A DNA stretch of 64,000 bases from Geothrix sp. 21YS21S-2 (GTDB lineage: Bacteria > Acidobacteriota > Holophagae > Holophagales > Holophagaceae). The notes beneath the pieces were generated by a model that was not told the DNA's origin, ran no database searches, and saw only the letters and a program-made list of their open reading frames with translations. The stretch covers positions 778,001 through 842,000 of the forward strand of contig NZ_CP132910.1 in NCBI RefSeq assembly GCF_030846775.1, written 5' to 3'. This document shows positions 53,656 to 60,650 of this stretch, in pieces (positions within the stretch are counted from its first letter, which is position 1; every line of letters starts with the position of its first letter). Position numbers and translations under genes: made by a program.

Positions 53656-53978
53656 ACTTCCAGCCCTACCGTGAGACCCCGTATCGGGACTGGACGATCC
53701 AGCACACCTGGCGCACCTCCCAGGAGCGCCCGGTCCCGGACGGGTTTGACCGGGTGGCGGTCAAGGGCACCCAGAAGGTGGCCCAGGACCTCCACCAGAC
53801 CTGGGCCGAGTTCACGGCCGCCCTGGACGCCCTGGACGGGTTGAGGGCGCCGAGGGCCACTACCACACCGCTCACCTCCGGAGCGCGCCCCAAGGAGGCG
53901 GCGCCCGGGAAACCACCCCCGCGCCGCCGGCGCGACCCAGACCCCAGCCTCCAGTCCCTGTTCGACCTCCCCACATGA
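53652..53978 (+). CDS. Phage protein, unknown
   Basis: A 108-residue protein starting from a GTG overlapping the preceding stop by four bases. The N-terminal half is aromatic-rich, and the C-terminal half is basic and proline-rich (GKPPPRRRRDPD), probably disordered. No family is recognised. Confidence 0.6.
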   Translation: MNFQPYRETPYRDWTIQHTWRTSQERPVPDGFDRVAVKGTQKVAQDLHQTWAEFTAALDALDGLRAPRATTTPLTSGARPKEAAPGKPPPRRRRDPDPSLQSLFDLPT

Positions 53979-53987
53979 AAGGTCCCC

Positions 53988-54215
53988 ATGAGCAACCTCC
54001 CCCCCAACACCTTCGACCTGACCATCCGGGTCACGGTCACCCTCCCCCCCGGGGAGGACCCCGAGACCCAGGACGTCCCCATGCTCATCACGGGCGGGGA
54101 CTTCAACCCCTGGCCCGGGGTCCAGATCCACGACGCCGAGATCCTGGCCTACAGGCCGCGGGAAGCGTCCGCGGATATTCAGGAGCGGACCCTCGAAACC
54201 CAGTCTCCAAGCTGA
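53988..54215 (+). CDS. Small phage protein, unknown
   Basis: A 75-residue protein with an alternating hydrophobic beta pattern (FDLTIRVTVTLPPGEDP) like phage beta-sandwich accessory proteins. AAAGG stands six bases before the ATG. Its stop overlaps the next start by one base. Confidence 0.6.
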   Translation: MSNLPPNTFDLTIRVTVTLPPGEDPETQDVPMLITGGDFNPWPGVQIHDAEILAYRPREASADIQERTLETQSPS

Positions 54216-54376
54216 TGGAGCACGCCATGCCCGACCGCCGCAACAGCCCCTTCGCCCGCCGAACCTCCCGGGAGCGCCGGGTCAGGTTCTGGGACCGCCG
54301 CCGCCACGCCGGCCCCCTCCGGATCCTCTGGATCTCCCTGGAGGACCTCCTCCCCCGCCTCCTCTACTTCCTCTGA
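54215..54376 (+). CDS. Small basic protein, unknown
   Basis: A 53-residue protein, strongly Arg-rich in the middle (RRTSRERRVRFWDRRR) with a C-terminal hydrophobic stretch (ILWISLEDLLPRLLYFL). It could bind nucleic acid or the membrane. The start overlaps the previous stop. Confidence 0.5.
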   Translation: MEHAMPDRRNSPFARRTSRERRVRFWDRRRHAGPLRILWISLEDLLPRLLYFL

Positions 54377-54387
54377 AAGGAACCCCA

Positions 54388-54612
54388 ATGCGTACCCCAC
54401 CCCGAACCCCGAACCCCGAAATCGTCGAACTGGAGGCGAAGCTCAAAGCCCTTAAACAGAGGGACGCCGTCCTCACCTTGCTGAAAGCCTGCGTGGATGA
54501 CCTGGAACGCGGCGTCGTCTCCGCGGACGGCATTCTCCAGGTCATCGTCTACCGCCTCGGGTGCAACGTCACCCTCGGGGCCAACCTCGACCACAACGTC
54601 CCCTCCTTCTGA
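54388..54612 (+). CDS. Small phage protein, unknown
   Basis: A 74-residue helical protein (EIVELEAKLKALKQRDAVL forms a likely amphipathic helix). GAAAGGA stands seven bases before the ATG. No family is recognised. Confidence 0.6.
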   Translation: MRTPPRTPNPEIVELEAKLKALKQRDAVLTLLKACVDDLERGVVSADGILQVIVYRLGCNVTLGANLDHNVPSF

Positions 54613-54621
54613 AAGGACACC

Positions 54622-54921
54622 ATGCAAGCCCTCCATCCAATCTGGCACCGGGACGCCGACGCCATCCTTCACAAGGCCCTCAAGACCTGGGGCCAGCACG
54701 AACAAGAACAGATGGCCTTCGGCGAGTGCGGGGAGTTCGTCGCCCTCGCCGCCCTGAAGGTCCAGGGGCGCCTGACCACGGAGGCCGTGGTCGATGAGAT
54801 CGCGGACGTGACGATCATGATGCGCCAGATGGCCCACCTGTACGGGCTGGCCCAGGTCGAAGAGCGGATCCGATTCAAGTTGGACCGCCTGGCCAAGAAA
54901 CTCGAACGCCACCAGGCCTAA
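54622..54921 (+). CDS. MazG-like nucleotide pyrophosphohydrolase
   Basis: A 99-residue all-alpha protein with the metal-binding pattern GECGEFVALAALKVQG and the later VVDEIADVTIMM, matching ExxE and ExxD elements of the MazG-like superfamily. Such enzymes cleave (d)NTPs or related alarmones and are common in phages. GAAAGGA precedes the ATG. Confidence 0.8.
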   Translation: MQALHPIWHRDADAILHKALKTWGQHEQEQMAFGECGEFVALAALKVQGRLTTEAVVDEIADVTIMMRQMAHLYGLAQVEERIRFKLDRLAKKLERHQA

Positions 54922-54933
54922 CCCGGAGCCACC

Positions 54934-55125
54934 ATGCAAACCCACCCCACCCAACCCGAGCTTGCCGAGGTGCAGCCCGATTCCCCGAAGCGGACCCTCC
55001 GCTTCCTCTACCTTCCCCTGACTCCCCTGGCTTTCTGGATCATCTCCAACGCGAAGGTCACAGCCCCCCGCGCCCCCGCGAGGCCCAACAAGCGTCCGCT
55101 CCTGCCGCAGGATCGGAACCATTAA
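54934..55125 (+). CDS. Small phage protein, unknown
   Basis: A 63-residue protein with a short hydrophobic stretch (LRFLYLPLTPLAFWIIS) and a basic, proline-rich tail. CGGAG stands four bases before the ATG. It could be a small membrane protein. Confidence 0.5.
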   Translation: MQTHPTQPELAEVQPDSPKRTLRFLYLPLTPLAFWIISNAKVTAPRAPARPNKRPLLPQDRNH

Positions 55126-55197
55126 ACCCAACAACCATCAGGGTCAGAACCGGAAATTGGAACGGCTGATCCTGTCCATCCTCCGGAGCCTTCCACC

Positions 55198-55650
55198 TTG
55201 CTGACCCTCGCCCCCATCGACTTCCAGGACGCCGCCAAGTTCGTCGGCCTGCACCACCGGCACCACAACCCTCCGGTCGGCTGGAAGTTTGGCATCGCAG
55301 CGATGGAAGACGAGGTTCTCCGGGGCGTGGTGATGGTGGGCCGTCCCGTGGCGCGTCATGCCGATGACGGGTTCACCCTGGAAGTCCTCCGGTGCTGCAC
55401 TGACGGCGTCAAGAACGGGTGCAGTTTCCTCTACGCAGCTGCATGGCGGGTCGCCAAGAACCTGGGCTACACCCGCCTCATCACCTACACCCTGCCCCAG
55501 GAAGGCGGAGCCAGCCTCCGCGCCACCGGGTGGCGGGAACTCTATCAGACGCCAGGCCGGTCCTGGTCCGTCCCCTCAAGGCCCCGCGTGGACTCCCACC
55601 CCCTCGGCCCGAAAACCCTGTGGGAGATGGCGGACGAAGCCGCTGGCTGA
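55198..55650 (+). CDS. XF1762-like (GNAT-related) phage protein
   Basis: A 150-residue protein matching the XF1762 family: DAAKFVGLHHRHHNPPVGWKF near the start, GVVMVGRPVAR, LEVLRCCTDG and YTLPQEGGASLRATGW. The fold is related to N-acetyltransferases, but no reaction is established. A TTG start is used because no in-frame ATG lies close to the conserved N-terminus. CGGAG stands eight bases upstream. Confidence 0.82.
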   Translation: MLTLAPIDFQDAAKFVGLHHRHHNPPVGWKFGIAAMEDEVLRGVVMVGRPVARHADDGFTLEVLRCCTDGVKNGCSFLYAAAWRVAKNLGYTRLITYTLPQEGGASLRATGWRELYQTPGRSWSVPSRPRVDSHPLGPKTLWEMADEAAG

Positions 55651-55659
55651 TGTCCAGGA

Positions 55660-55779
55660 TCACCGCCGTTTTCTCATTGCGGCTTCGATGGTGAGACGGA
55701 CTTCACGGGCATGAAGCCAGGCCATGACCTGGGGGATAGCAGCCAGGATCAGGGCTGCGAACAGCACTACGTAACTCAT
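55660..55779 (-). CDS. Tiny single-pass membrane protein on the opposite strand
   Basis: A 39-residue protein, one transmembrane helix (SYVVLFAALILAAIPQVMAWL) then a basic tail ending KRR. AAAGGA stands six bases before the ATG. It lies antisense to the phage transcription direction, in a region where GC begins to fall. Candidate functions are a moron or a small superinfection-exclusion peptide; none is shown. Confidence 0.55.
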   Translation of the reverse strand: MSYVVLFAALILAAIPQVMAWLHAREVRLTIEAAMRKRR

Positions 55780-55910
55780 GGTGGTCCTTTGTTATCGCGC
55801 TCGAGCCGCTCGTTGCGGAGCTTGCTACCAGGTTCGACATCAAGGGGTTGTGCTGGACCTCTACAGTAATCAATCCCTAACACCACGTCAAGTAGTTGTT
55901 TGGAGAAGCC

Positions 55911-56066
55911 TTGAACGATCATACAAAGGAAACAATTCATACCTGTCTTTGTGGCGGTACGGGCAAGTGCTATGACTCAAGAGCCACTACCAAGTACTGG
56001 TGGCGAAGGTACAAGTGCCTGAAATGTGGCGCCCGTTGGACCACAAGAGAATATCGGCGGCAATAG
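55911..56066 (+). CDS. NrdR-like zinc-ribbon small protein
   Basis: A 51-residue protein starting from TTG with GGAG six bases upstream. It contains CLCGGTGKC, then DSRATTKYWWRRYKC and LKCGARWTTREY. This is close to the zinc-ribbon layout of NrdR (four cysteines around a DSR segment, then FTTYE). It lacks the ATP-cone of full NrdR. Such mini-ribbons occur in phages as DNA-binding regulators. It may modulate ribonucleotide reductase or late transcription; neither is proved. Confidence 0.7.
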   Translation: MNDHTKETIHTCLCGGTGKCYDSRATTKYWWRRYKCLKCGARWTTREYRRQ

Positions 56067-56111
56067 GAATCGGGGGGCCCATGGACCCCCCGCTTGTGTT
56101 ACCTCGGCATG

Positions 56112-56465
56112 TCAGGCCGCCCGAATGCAAACCGAAGCAAGTCCCGCCTGCAAATCGGCTGAATACTTCTCCCGTTCGGCCACCTGATCAATCTCCAGGA
56201 AGGCGATCTCCCAAAGAGCATTCGGAGGGATCCAAAGGCAGCTGGACTTGTAGCAGGGGATGACTTGGCTAAGGCACCACGACTGGCCCACCATGTTCAC
56301 CTGGGAGACCAGAAGCTCACCCGGAGCCCCGGTATGCCACCACGTGCAGGTGACGACGAAGATCCCGGGGTAATCGGGGAGGATGACCCCGGGCGGGAAC
56401 AGGAAGAGAGAGTAGGCGGTGCCCGACCCCCCTTCGTAAGTCTTGAGGTTAGGGATGTGCTTCAT
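56112..56465 (-). CDS. Minus-strand phage protein, unknown
   Basis: A 117-residue protein, aromatic- and cysteine-containing (about five Cys), with hydrophobic beta-type segments (SLFLFPPGVILPDYPGIFVVTCTWW). GGAG stands five bases before the ATG. No family is recognised. It is transcribed opposite to the rest of the right-hand phage genes and has lower GC, which suggests an independently acquired cargo gene (moron). Confidence 0.7.
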   Translation of the reverse strand: MKHIPNLKTYEGGSGTAYSLFLFPPGVILPDYPGIFVVTCTWWHTGAPGELLVSQVNMVGQSWCLSQVIPCYKSSCLWIPPNALWEIAFLEIDQVAEREKYSADLQAGLASVCIRAA

Positions 56466-56493
56466 GAAAACTCCGGGAAATGTAAACTGCCAC

Positions 56494-56634
56494 TTGCGCC
56501 CGGCGTCTCAATCGGTAGAATTGCGGTTGTCAGGCAGCAACTCTTTCGAACAAAACACCGCCCCGTGGGCAAGGGTGGTAGCAGTTTGGTTAGTGCCCAC
56601 TTAAGCGTCTCTGGAAACAGGGGCGCTTTTTTTG
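56494..56634 (+). ncRNA. Candidate small RNA 1 with promoter and intrinsic terminator
   Basis: A promoter-like pair TTGCGC (56494-56499) and TAGAAT (56516-56521) with a 16-base spacer precedes about 105 bases without a gene. The expected RNA has a GTTG/CAAC stem, a GTGGGCA/TGCCCAC stem and a terminator of 11 bp with GAAA loop and seven Ts. The 5' part also resembles the 5' half of a tRNA, but its stems do not pair. No known RNA family is recognised. Confidence 0.5.
56604..56634 (+). terminator. Strong intrinsic terminator
   Basis: Arms AAGCGTCTCTG and CAGGGGCGCTT pair over 11 positions (two G-U) around a GAAA tetraloop, followed by seven Ts. It ends candidate small RNA 1. Confidence 0.85.
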
Positions 56635-56643
56635 TGCTCAATG

Positions 56644-56754
56644 ATCTGTGCCTAGTCTGGGTCCCCCAGTTGCGTCAGGCACAAGAGATCGTGCCGACGA
56701 GTCAGAATCACCCCAAGATATTGGGGAGTCAAGGGGGAGCCGTCCCCTTTTTTT
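56644..56754 (+). ncRNA. Candidate small RNA 2, multi-hairpin
   Basis: After a ten-base gap from terminator 1, a second structured segment begins. Outer arms GATCT/AGATC and inner GTGCCT/AGGCAC enclose a CTGG/CCAG stem. A CCCCAA/TTGGGG hairpin with GATA loop (56711-56726) and a second terminator follow. No promoter of its own is clear; it could be processed from or read through terminator 1. No coding frame is convincing. Confidence 0.4.
56731..56754 (+). terminator. Second strong intrinsic terminator
   Basis: Arms AAGGGG and CCCCTT around a short loop are followed by seven Ts. Together with the first terminator it isolates the early operon from the late genes. Confidence 0.8.
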
Positions 56755-56856
56755 CGCCTTTGGGAAAGAGCCATAAAAATCAAAGCGTTTATCGAACGGG
56801 CCTCCCTCCGAGAAATCAAATTCGGAACAGAAGGGTTGATCCGCAAAATCCCATCA

Positions 56857-56878
56857 CTTTCCGAAACCTTTCGCCGAA
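56857..56878. promoter_or_regulatory. Late palindrome, degenerate copy
   Basis: CTTTCCGAA-ACCT-TTCGCCGAA. The right arm differs by one base from the perfect copy at 56968, the left arm by four. It is the weakest of the three copies. Confidence 0.4.
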
Positions 56879-56967
56879 CGCAAACGTTTTAGTGTATGGG
56901 CTTGGTGAAACCAATCGAATTCATCCAAACATAATATTCTTTAATTTCAATGTTTATGCGTTATAGA

Positions 56968-56989
56968 TTTGGCGAATTGTTTCGCCAAA
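56968..56989. promoter_or_regulatory. Late palindrome, perfect copy
   Basis: TTTGGCGAA-TTGT-TTCGCCAAA is a perfect 9-bp dyad, 31 bases before the start of the DUF5675 gene. The motif GCGACTCT follows 17 bases later, as it also does after the copy at 62548. It is probably an operator or activator site for late transcription. Confidence 0.6.
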
Positions 56990-57020
56990 CCCAGGAGTTT
57001 TTGAAAGCGACTCTGGGGAT

Positions 57021-57476
57021 ATGGACAAAGCCCCCCTCCGACTCATGGTCCAGCGTAGGCGCCCCATCGGCAAAAACACGCCGGGGGATCTCTATGTCGA
57101 CGGCGTGTGGGAATGCCACACCGTGGAGGACCTGGTTCGCAAGCTGGGCCCCAAGGGCGAGGGCAAGATCCCAGGTGAGACCGCCATCCCGGCCGGCACC
57201 TACAAGGTGATCATCAACCTCAGCGCACGGTTCGGAAAGCTGATGATGCGGCTCCTGGATGTGCTCTGGTTCGTCGGCATCCTCATCCATGGGGGCAACA
57301 CAGCGGAGGACACACACGGCTGCATTCTGGTGGGCCAGAAACTCACCGCCCAAGGCACGATCGCCGCCGGCACCTCCACCCCAGCCATCACAGCCCTGTT
57401 CGCCAAGGTCCAGAAGGCCCTGGCCGAGGGCCGCGAGGTCTGGATCGAGGTGAAGGACGCCGAGGAGGGAGCCTGA
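57021..57476 (+). CDS. DUF5675 protein, probable lysis-cassette peptidoglycan enzyme
   Basis: A 151-residue protein with the DUF5675 pattern: PGDLYVDGVWECHTVEDLVR, KIPGETAIPAGTYKV and ILIHGGNTAEDTHGCILVG. The last segment recalls the catalytic HxxxxxxxxSxGC loop of L,D-transpeptidase folds. A cell-wall role at lysis is inferred from this and from the membrane and coiled-coil genes that follow. It is the first gene after the late control region. Confidence 0.75.
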   Translation: MDKAPLRLMVQRRRPIGKNTPGDLYVDGVWECHTVEDLVRKLGPKGEGKIPGETAIPAGTYKVIINLSARFGKLMMRLLDVLWFVGILIHGGNTAEDTHGCILVGQKLTAQGTIAAGTSTPAITALFAKVQKALAEGREVWIEVKDAEEGA

Positions 57477-57808
57477 TGTGGCAATGGCCGTGGACGCAAG
57501 CGACCCCTACGACGATCGACCCTACGACCATCCCTATTGGCCTGTTGAGGAGCATCCTCCGGTCGGACCATCCGGAGAGGGCCAAAGTGGCGATTGCGAT
57601 TCTGGGGGCGGTGACCCTCTGCTTCTCCCTGACGCTCATGAGCCTCGCGGTGTGGTATCAGGCCCTGATGTTCCAGAAGGTTGACGGCAACCTCGTGACG
57701 GCCCTGCTGGGCCTCTCCACCTCCGTGGCCGGGCTCGCGGGTGTGGCCTATTTCAAGAAAGAGCCCGAACCCATTCCCACCACCGCGGCCCTGCCGCCCA
57801 AGGAGTAG
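57476..57808 (+). CDS. Holin-like two-helix membrane protein
   Basis: A 110-residue protein with hydrophobic helices near residues 38-60 (VAIAILGAVTLCFSLTLMSLA) and 75-92, and a charged, proline-rich tail. Size and position directly after the DUF5675 gene fit a holin. Its start overlaps the previous stop by one base. Confidence 0.6.
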   Translation: MWQWPWTQATPTTIDPTTIPIGLLRSILRSDHPERAKVAIAILGAVTLCFSLTLMSLAVWYQALMFQKVDGNLVTALLGLSTSVAGLAGVAYFKKEPEPIPTTAALPPKE

Positions 57809-57812
57809 ACCC

Positions 57813-58061
57813 ATGCATTACCGCAACGGCCGTGAGGCCCATAACGGCGACAAGCTGGTGAAGCTGAACTTCAGCACCGGGAAGGTGGAGGCCTTCGGTG
57901 TCCTCCACAGCGCCGTCCCCGGCAACGACTACTGCAACGGCAACATCGCCACCATTCAGGCCCCCAACGAAGGCGCCTGCATGTGCGACTGCCTCCACGT
58001 GGACGACCTGGCCGCAATCATCGCGGCGGCCGGCCTCGACAAGCGGCCCGAAGGGAAGTAG
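57813..58061 (+). CDS. Small phage protein, unknown
   Basis: An 82-residue protein beginning HYRNGREAHNGDKLVKL with three cysteines near residues 50-60 (ACMCDCLHV). It resembles small phage beta-barrel proteins by its strand pattern only. It lies within the lysis-like cassette. Confidence 0.65.
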   Translation: MHYRNGREAHNGDKLVKLNFSTGKVEAFGVLHSAVPGNDYCNGNIATIQAPNEGACMCDCLHVDDLAAIIAAAGLDKRPEGK

Positions 58062-58064
58062 GCC

Positions 58065-58787
58065 ATGGCCCTGAACGGGATTCCAATAAGGGTCCGCCTG
58101 ATCGCCGTGGGCGCCCTGGCCCTGATCTGCCTGGCGATCGGATTCAGCGCGCAGAGCTGCGCGCGCCGGCGGGACCTGGCCAATCATGAACAGCAGGCGG
58201 ACCAGCACCACGTGGCGGGGAACGCCGCCGGCTCCTCCTCCGCGCAGCATGAGGGCGCGGCCCAGGGCCACGAGGCGGCCACCCATGATCTTGATCCCGT
58301 GATCCACGACGATGACGCCCAGGTCGATCAGGCCCAGGGTGCCGTGAACCACTTGGCCAGCCCCGGGGGAGCCTCCGGGCCAGGGCAGCAGGCCGGCCCA
58401 CCACTGCAGGACCCGGTGGAGCACGCTGCCCTGGACGCGGCCAAAGACCGCCTGATCGATGCCCTGAAGACGGACCTCGCCGATACGAAAGCCCAGAACC
58501 TGCACCTGGTGCAGGCGAACCTGGAGCGCCAGGCGCAGGCCGGCGACCTCAAGGTGCAGGTGGGAGAGCTCCAGGGGGAGGTGCGCGAGCTGCGCGCCGC
58601 CCTCGCCGCCCAGCCCAGGGAGCGAAAGTGGGGGGTGACCGCAATCTACGGAAGCAATTCAACCGCTGGTGCAGGCGTTTCCAGGGACTTCGGCCCGATG
58701 AGGGTCGGAATCGACGTGGTTCGCCGCCAGCTTAACCCCGGGCAATACACCCTCGAGGCCCTCGGCCGATTGAGCTGGAGTTTTTGA
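58065..58787 (+). CDS. Membrane-anchored coiled-coil protein (spanin-like)
   Basis: A 240-residue protein. An N-terminal helix (RLIAVGALALICLAIGFSAQSC) is followed by a His/Gln/Asp-rich segment to about residue 110. A coiled coil spans about 120-190 and a beta-rich C-terminal part of 45 residues completes it. The layout (inner-membrane anchor, long periplasmic coil) resembles an i-spanin, and the lysis-cassette position agrees. The C-terminal strands are extra and unusual for a spanin. Confidence 0.6.
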   Translation: MALNGIPIRVRLIAVGALALICLAIGFSAQSCARRRDLANHEQQADQHHVAGNAAGSSSAQHEGAAQGHEAATHDLDPVIHDDDAQVDQAQGAVNHLASPGGASGPGQQAGPPLQDPVEHAALDAAKDRLIDALKTDLADTKAQNLHLVQANLERQAQAGDLKVQVGELQGEVRELRAALAAQPRERKWGVTAIYGSNSTAGAGVSRDFGPMRVGIDVVRRQLNPGQYTLEALGRLSWSF

Positions 58788-59191
58788 TGATCACGACCTT
58801 CCAGTGGATCCAGATCATTGGATTCCTTCTCGTGCAGACCGTTGGCATCGTTTGGGGCGTCTCCAAGATGCTCGCCGCCCAGGACAAGGACCACCAGGCC
58901 CAGAGAGAAGAGGATCGGAAGGAGCACGATCTCAAGCACCAGCAGATATGGGGCGGAGTGAATCGCCTCGAGGCATTCACCCGAGATGAAATCTCGGTCG
59001 TGCGCGAGGCCCACAACCAGGATGTCCGTGCACTGGAGGGGAAGATCTCGGAGCGCCCGGACCGCCAGAGCCTGGAGAAGGCCCTTGAGCAGATCGAGCA
59101 ACGGCTCGGAACCCGGATCGAGACCATGACCGAGCAGATGGGCCAGCTCATCCAACTCGTTCGCGATGTGGCTCGGCCCGGGGGGAAGTGA
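58787..59191 (+). CDS. Membrane protein with long coiled coil
   Basis: A 134-residue protein. One helix near residues 4-25 (FQWIQIIGFLLVQTVGIVWGV) precedes a Gln/Glu/Lys-rich coiled coil (about 30-120). The ATG overlapping the previous stop by one base is preferred over a TTG three bases earlier. It is probably another lysis or membrane-associated component. Confidence 0.65.
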   Translation: MITTFQWIQIIGFLLVQTVGIVWGVSKMLAAQDKDHQAQREEDRKEHDLKHQQIWGGVNRLEAFTRDEISVVREAHNQDVRALEGKISERPDRQSLEKALEQIEQRLGTRIETMTEQMGQLIQLVRDVARPGGK

Positions 59192-59194
59192 TCT

Positions 59195-59983
59195 ATGGCG
59201 GGTGAAGGAACGCTGGTTTCCTATCGGGTCACGGTTGATCCGGCCTTCCATGCCTTGACGAAAGTTGAGGATAGCCAGTTTCCATATGCCTTCTCCCTCG
59301 CACTGAACAGGGCGGCAAACGATGGCCAGGAGGCCGAGCGCGGCCGGATCAAGGGCCAGTTCAATATCCGGCGCGAATCCTGGAATATGCGCGGCATCAA
59401 GATCATGAAGTCTGATCGCGCCTCCAAGACGCGATGGTCCGTCATTATCCAGGTCGCACCCGAGGCCGACTACCTCAACAAGTTCGAGGAAGCGGGGATC
59501 CACGAGCCTATGGGTGGCAGGCAGTTCGTCTGGATCCCGAACCCCAAGGTGTGGAAGAACGGCATCGTGCCCAAGGAAGATCCCTTGAGGCCCAGCAAAC
59601 TGAAGTTCACCCGGGATCCCCATGGCCGAATGGAAGGCAACCTGGGCACCTACATGATCAAGCGCCGATCTGATGGCGCGACGCTGGTGATGCAGAACAC
59701 AGGGAAGACGGGGCACAAGGGATTCACGCTGGGCAGCATGAAGGCGCTCTCCCTGGACAACGTGGCCACAGGCATGGGCCCAAGGATGCGCACCCAGAAG
59801 GCGCTCAAGAACAGGAAGGTGGCATACAAGGATCAACGCCGCATCAAGCTCTACACGCTCAAGTCCAAGGTCACCGTGCCCATCAAGCTACAGTTCGTGC
59901 CCACCATCACCAACACGGTGGATGCTCGGATCGCCTCCCGCTTCAGGGAAGCATGGGACGAGGCCATGAGGACAGCCAGATGA
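59195..59983 (+). CDS. Phage structural-like protein, unknown
   Basis: A 262-residue basic protein starting from the ATG three bases after the previous stop. The segment FPYAFSLALNRAANDGQEAERGRI resembles the N-terminus of minor tail/capsid-associated proteins of the gp10-like kind, but the assignment is tentative. It lies directly before the packaging genes. Confidence 0.6.
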   Translation: MAGEGTLVSYRVTVDPAFHALTKVEDSQFPYAFSLALNRAANDGQEAERGRIKGQFNIRRESWNMRGIKIMKSDRASKTRWSVIIQVAPEADYLNKFEEAGIHEPMGGRQFVWIPNPKVWKNGIVPKEDPLRPSKLKFTRDPHGRMEGNLGTYMIKRRSDGATLVMQNTGKTGHKGFTLGSMKALSLDNVATGMGPRMRTQKALKNRKVAYKDQRRIKLYTLKSKVTVPIKLQFVPTITNTVDARIASRFREAWDEAMRTAR

Positions 59984-60159
59984 AGAATGGAAAGCAACCC
60001 ATTCCATCCATTGCCCTTGCACCGCGAGATGGGCAGCCATTGCCCGCTCGGGTCCTTCCGGGGGGGGGCGACGAGGGTGCTCGCGCAAACCTCGCTGGAT
60101 TTCTAGCGCCAGGCCGCGGAAGTCATTTCCGCTTCCTCGTGGGGTCCGGGGGTGCCTAA
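59980..60159 (+). CDS. Small phage protein, unknown
   Basis: A 59-residue Pro/Gly-rich protein starting in an ATGA overlap with the preceding stop and ending in an overlap with the Nu1 start. Coupling on both sides suggests translation. No family is recognised. Confidence 0.45.
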   Translation: MKNGKQPIPSIALAPRDGQPLPARVLPGGGDEGARANLAGFLAPGRGSHFRFLVGSGGA

Positions 60160-60650
60160 TGGACCTTGCCCGGCTGTCCCAAAAGGAGTTGGCCAAGCTT
60201 CTGCGGGTCGAAGATCGAACGGTTCGAAATCTCAAGGACGAGAAGATCCCCTGCCACGGTGAAGGCCGCGGGATGTATTACGTTTGGGACGAAGTGGAGC
60301 CGTGGTGGTTTGATCGCCGGATGCGTTTGGTCGGCCTCAAAAAGACGGACGCGGTTGGAGTTCCCGACATTTTCATTTCCGAGGCGCGCAAGGCGGCAGC
60401 GGATGCGGAAATTGCGGAAATGAAAGCGGAAACGATGAAGGGAGGGTTGTTGGAGGCGGCCGCAGTCGAGGTGATCTGGTCCGAACACATCGCCATCGCC
60501 AAGGCCAAGCTCCGATCCATCAGCCCCCGGGTCGCCGTCCAGCTCATGGACGGAATGACCGTTCAGGAGCGCAAGGCCTTGATCGATGAGGGGATCTTCG
60601 CGGCCATGGCGGAGCTGGAGCGCGGCGAGGATGAGGCCGCGACCGCATGA
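60159..60650 (+). CDS. Terminase small subunit (Nu1-like)
   Basis: A 163-residue protein with an N-terminal helix-turn-helix (LSQKELAKLLRVEDRTVRNLK) as in lambda Nu1, followed by a helical dimerisation region (AAADAEIAEMKAE...). It would recognise the phage packaging site (cos). Its stop overlaps the large-subunit start by four bases. Confidence 0.9.
   Translation: MDLARLSQKELAKLLRVEDRTVRNLKDEKIPCHGEGRGMYYVWDEVEPWWFDRRMRLVGLKKTDAVGVPDIFISEARKAAADAEIAEMKAETMKGGLLEAAAVEVIWSEHIAIAKAKLRSISPRVAVQLMDGMTVQERKALIDEGIFAAMAELERGEDEAATA

Larger units (their letters stand above)
56755..57020. promoter_or_regulatory. AT-rich late control region
   Basis: About 265 bases of visibly low GC before the lysis-like cassette, with no gene. 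It carries two copies of the 22-bp palindrome described separately (56857-56878 and 56968-56989), and AT-rich stretches (AACATAATATTCTTTAA) that could serve as a promoter. CCAGGAG and GGGGAT precede the next start. Confidence 0.55.

Noticed and set aside
55778-55975. 65-codon plus-strand frame
   Set aside because: It has no good ribosome site and overlaps the better-supported zinc-ribbon gene in another frame.
56496-56560. tRNA-Asp-like sequence (D-loop-like GTCTCAATCGGTAGAAT and GTC in a loop)
   Set aside because: The anticodon, D and T arms do not pair and no acceptor stem closes, so it is not a functional tRNA. It is kept only as part of a candidate small RNA.
56265-56966. Plus-strand 233-codon frame across the minus-strand gene and the terminators
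   Set aside because: It would have to be translated through two strong intrinsic terminators and shows no family or ribosome site.
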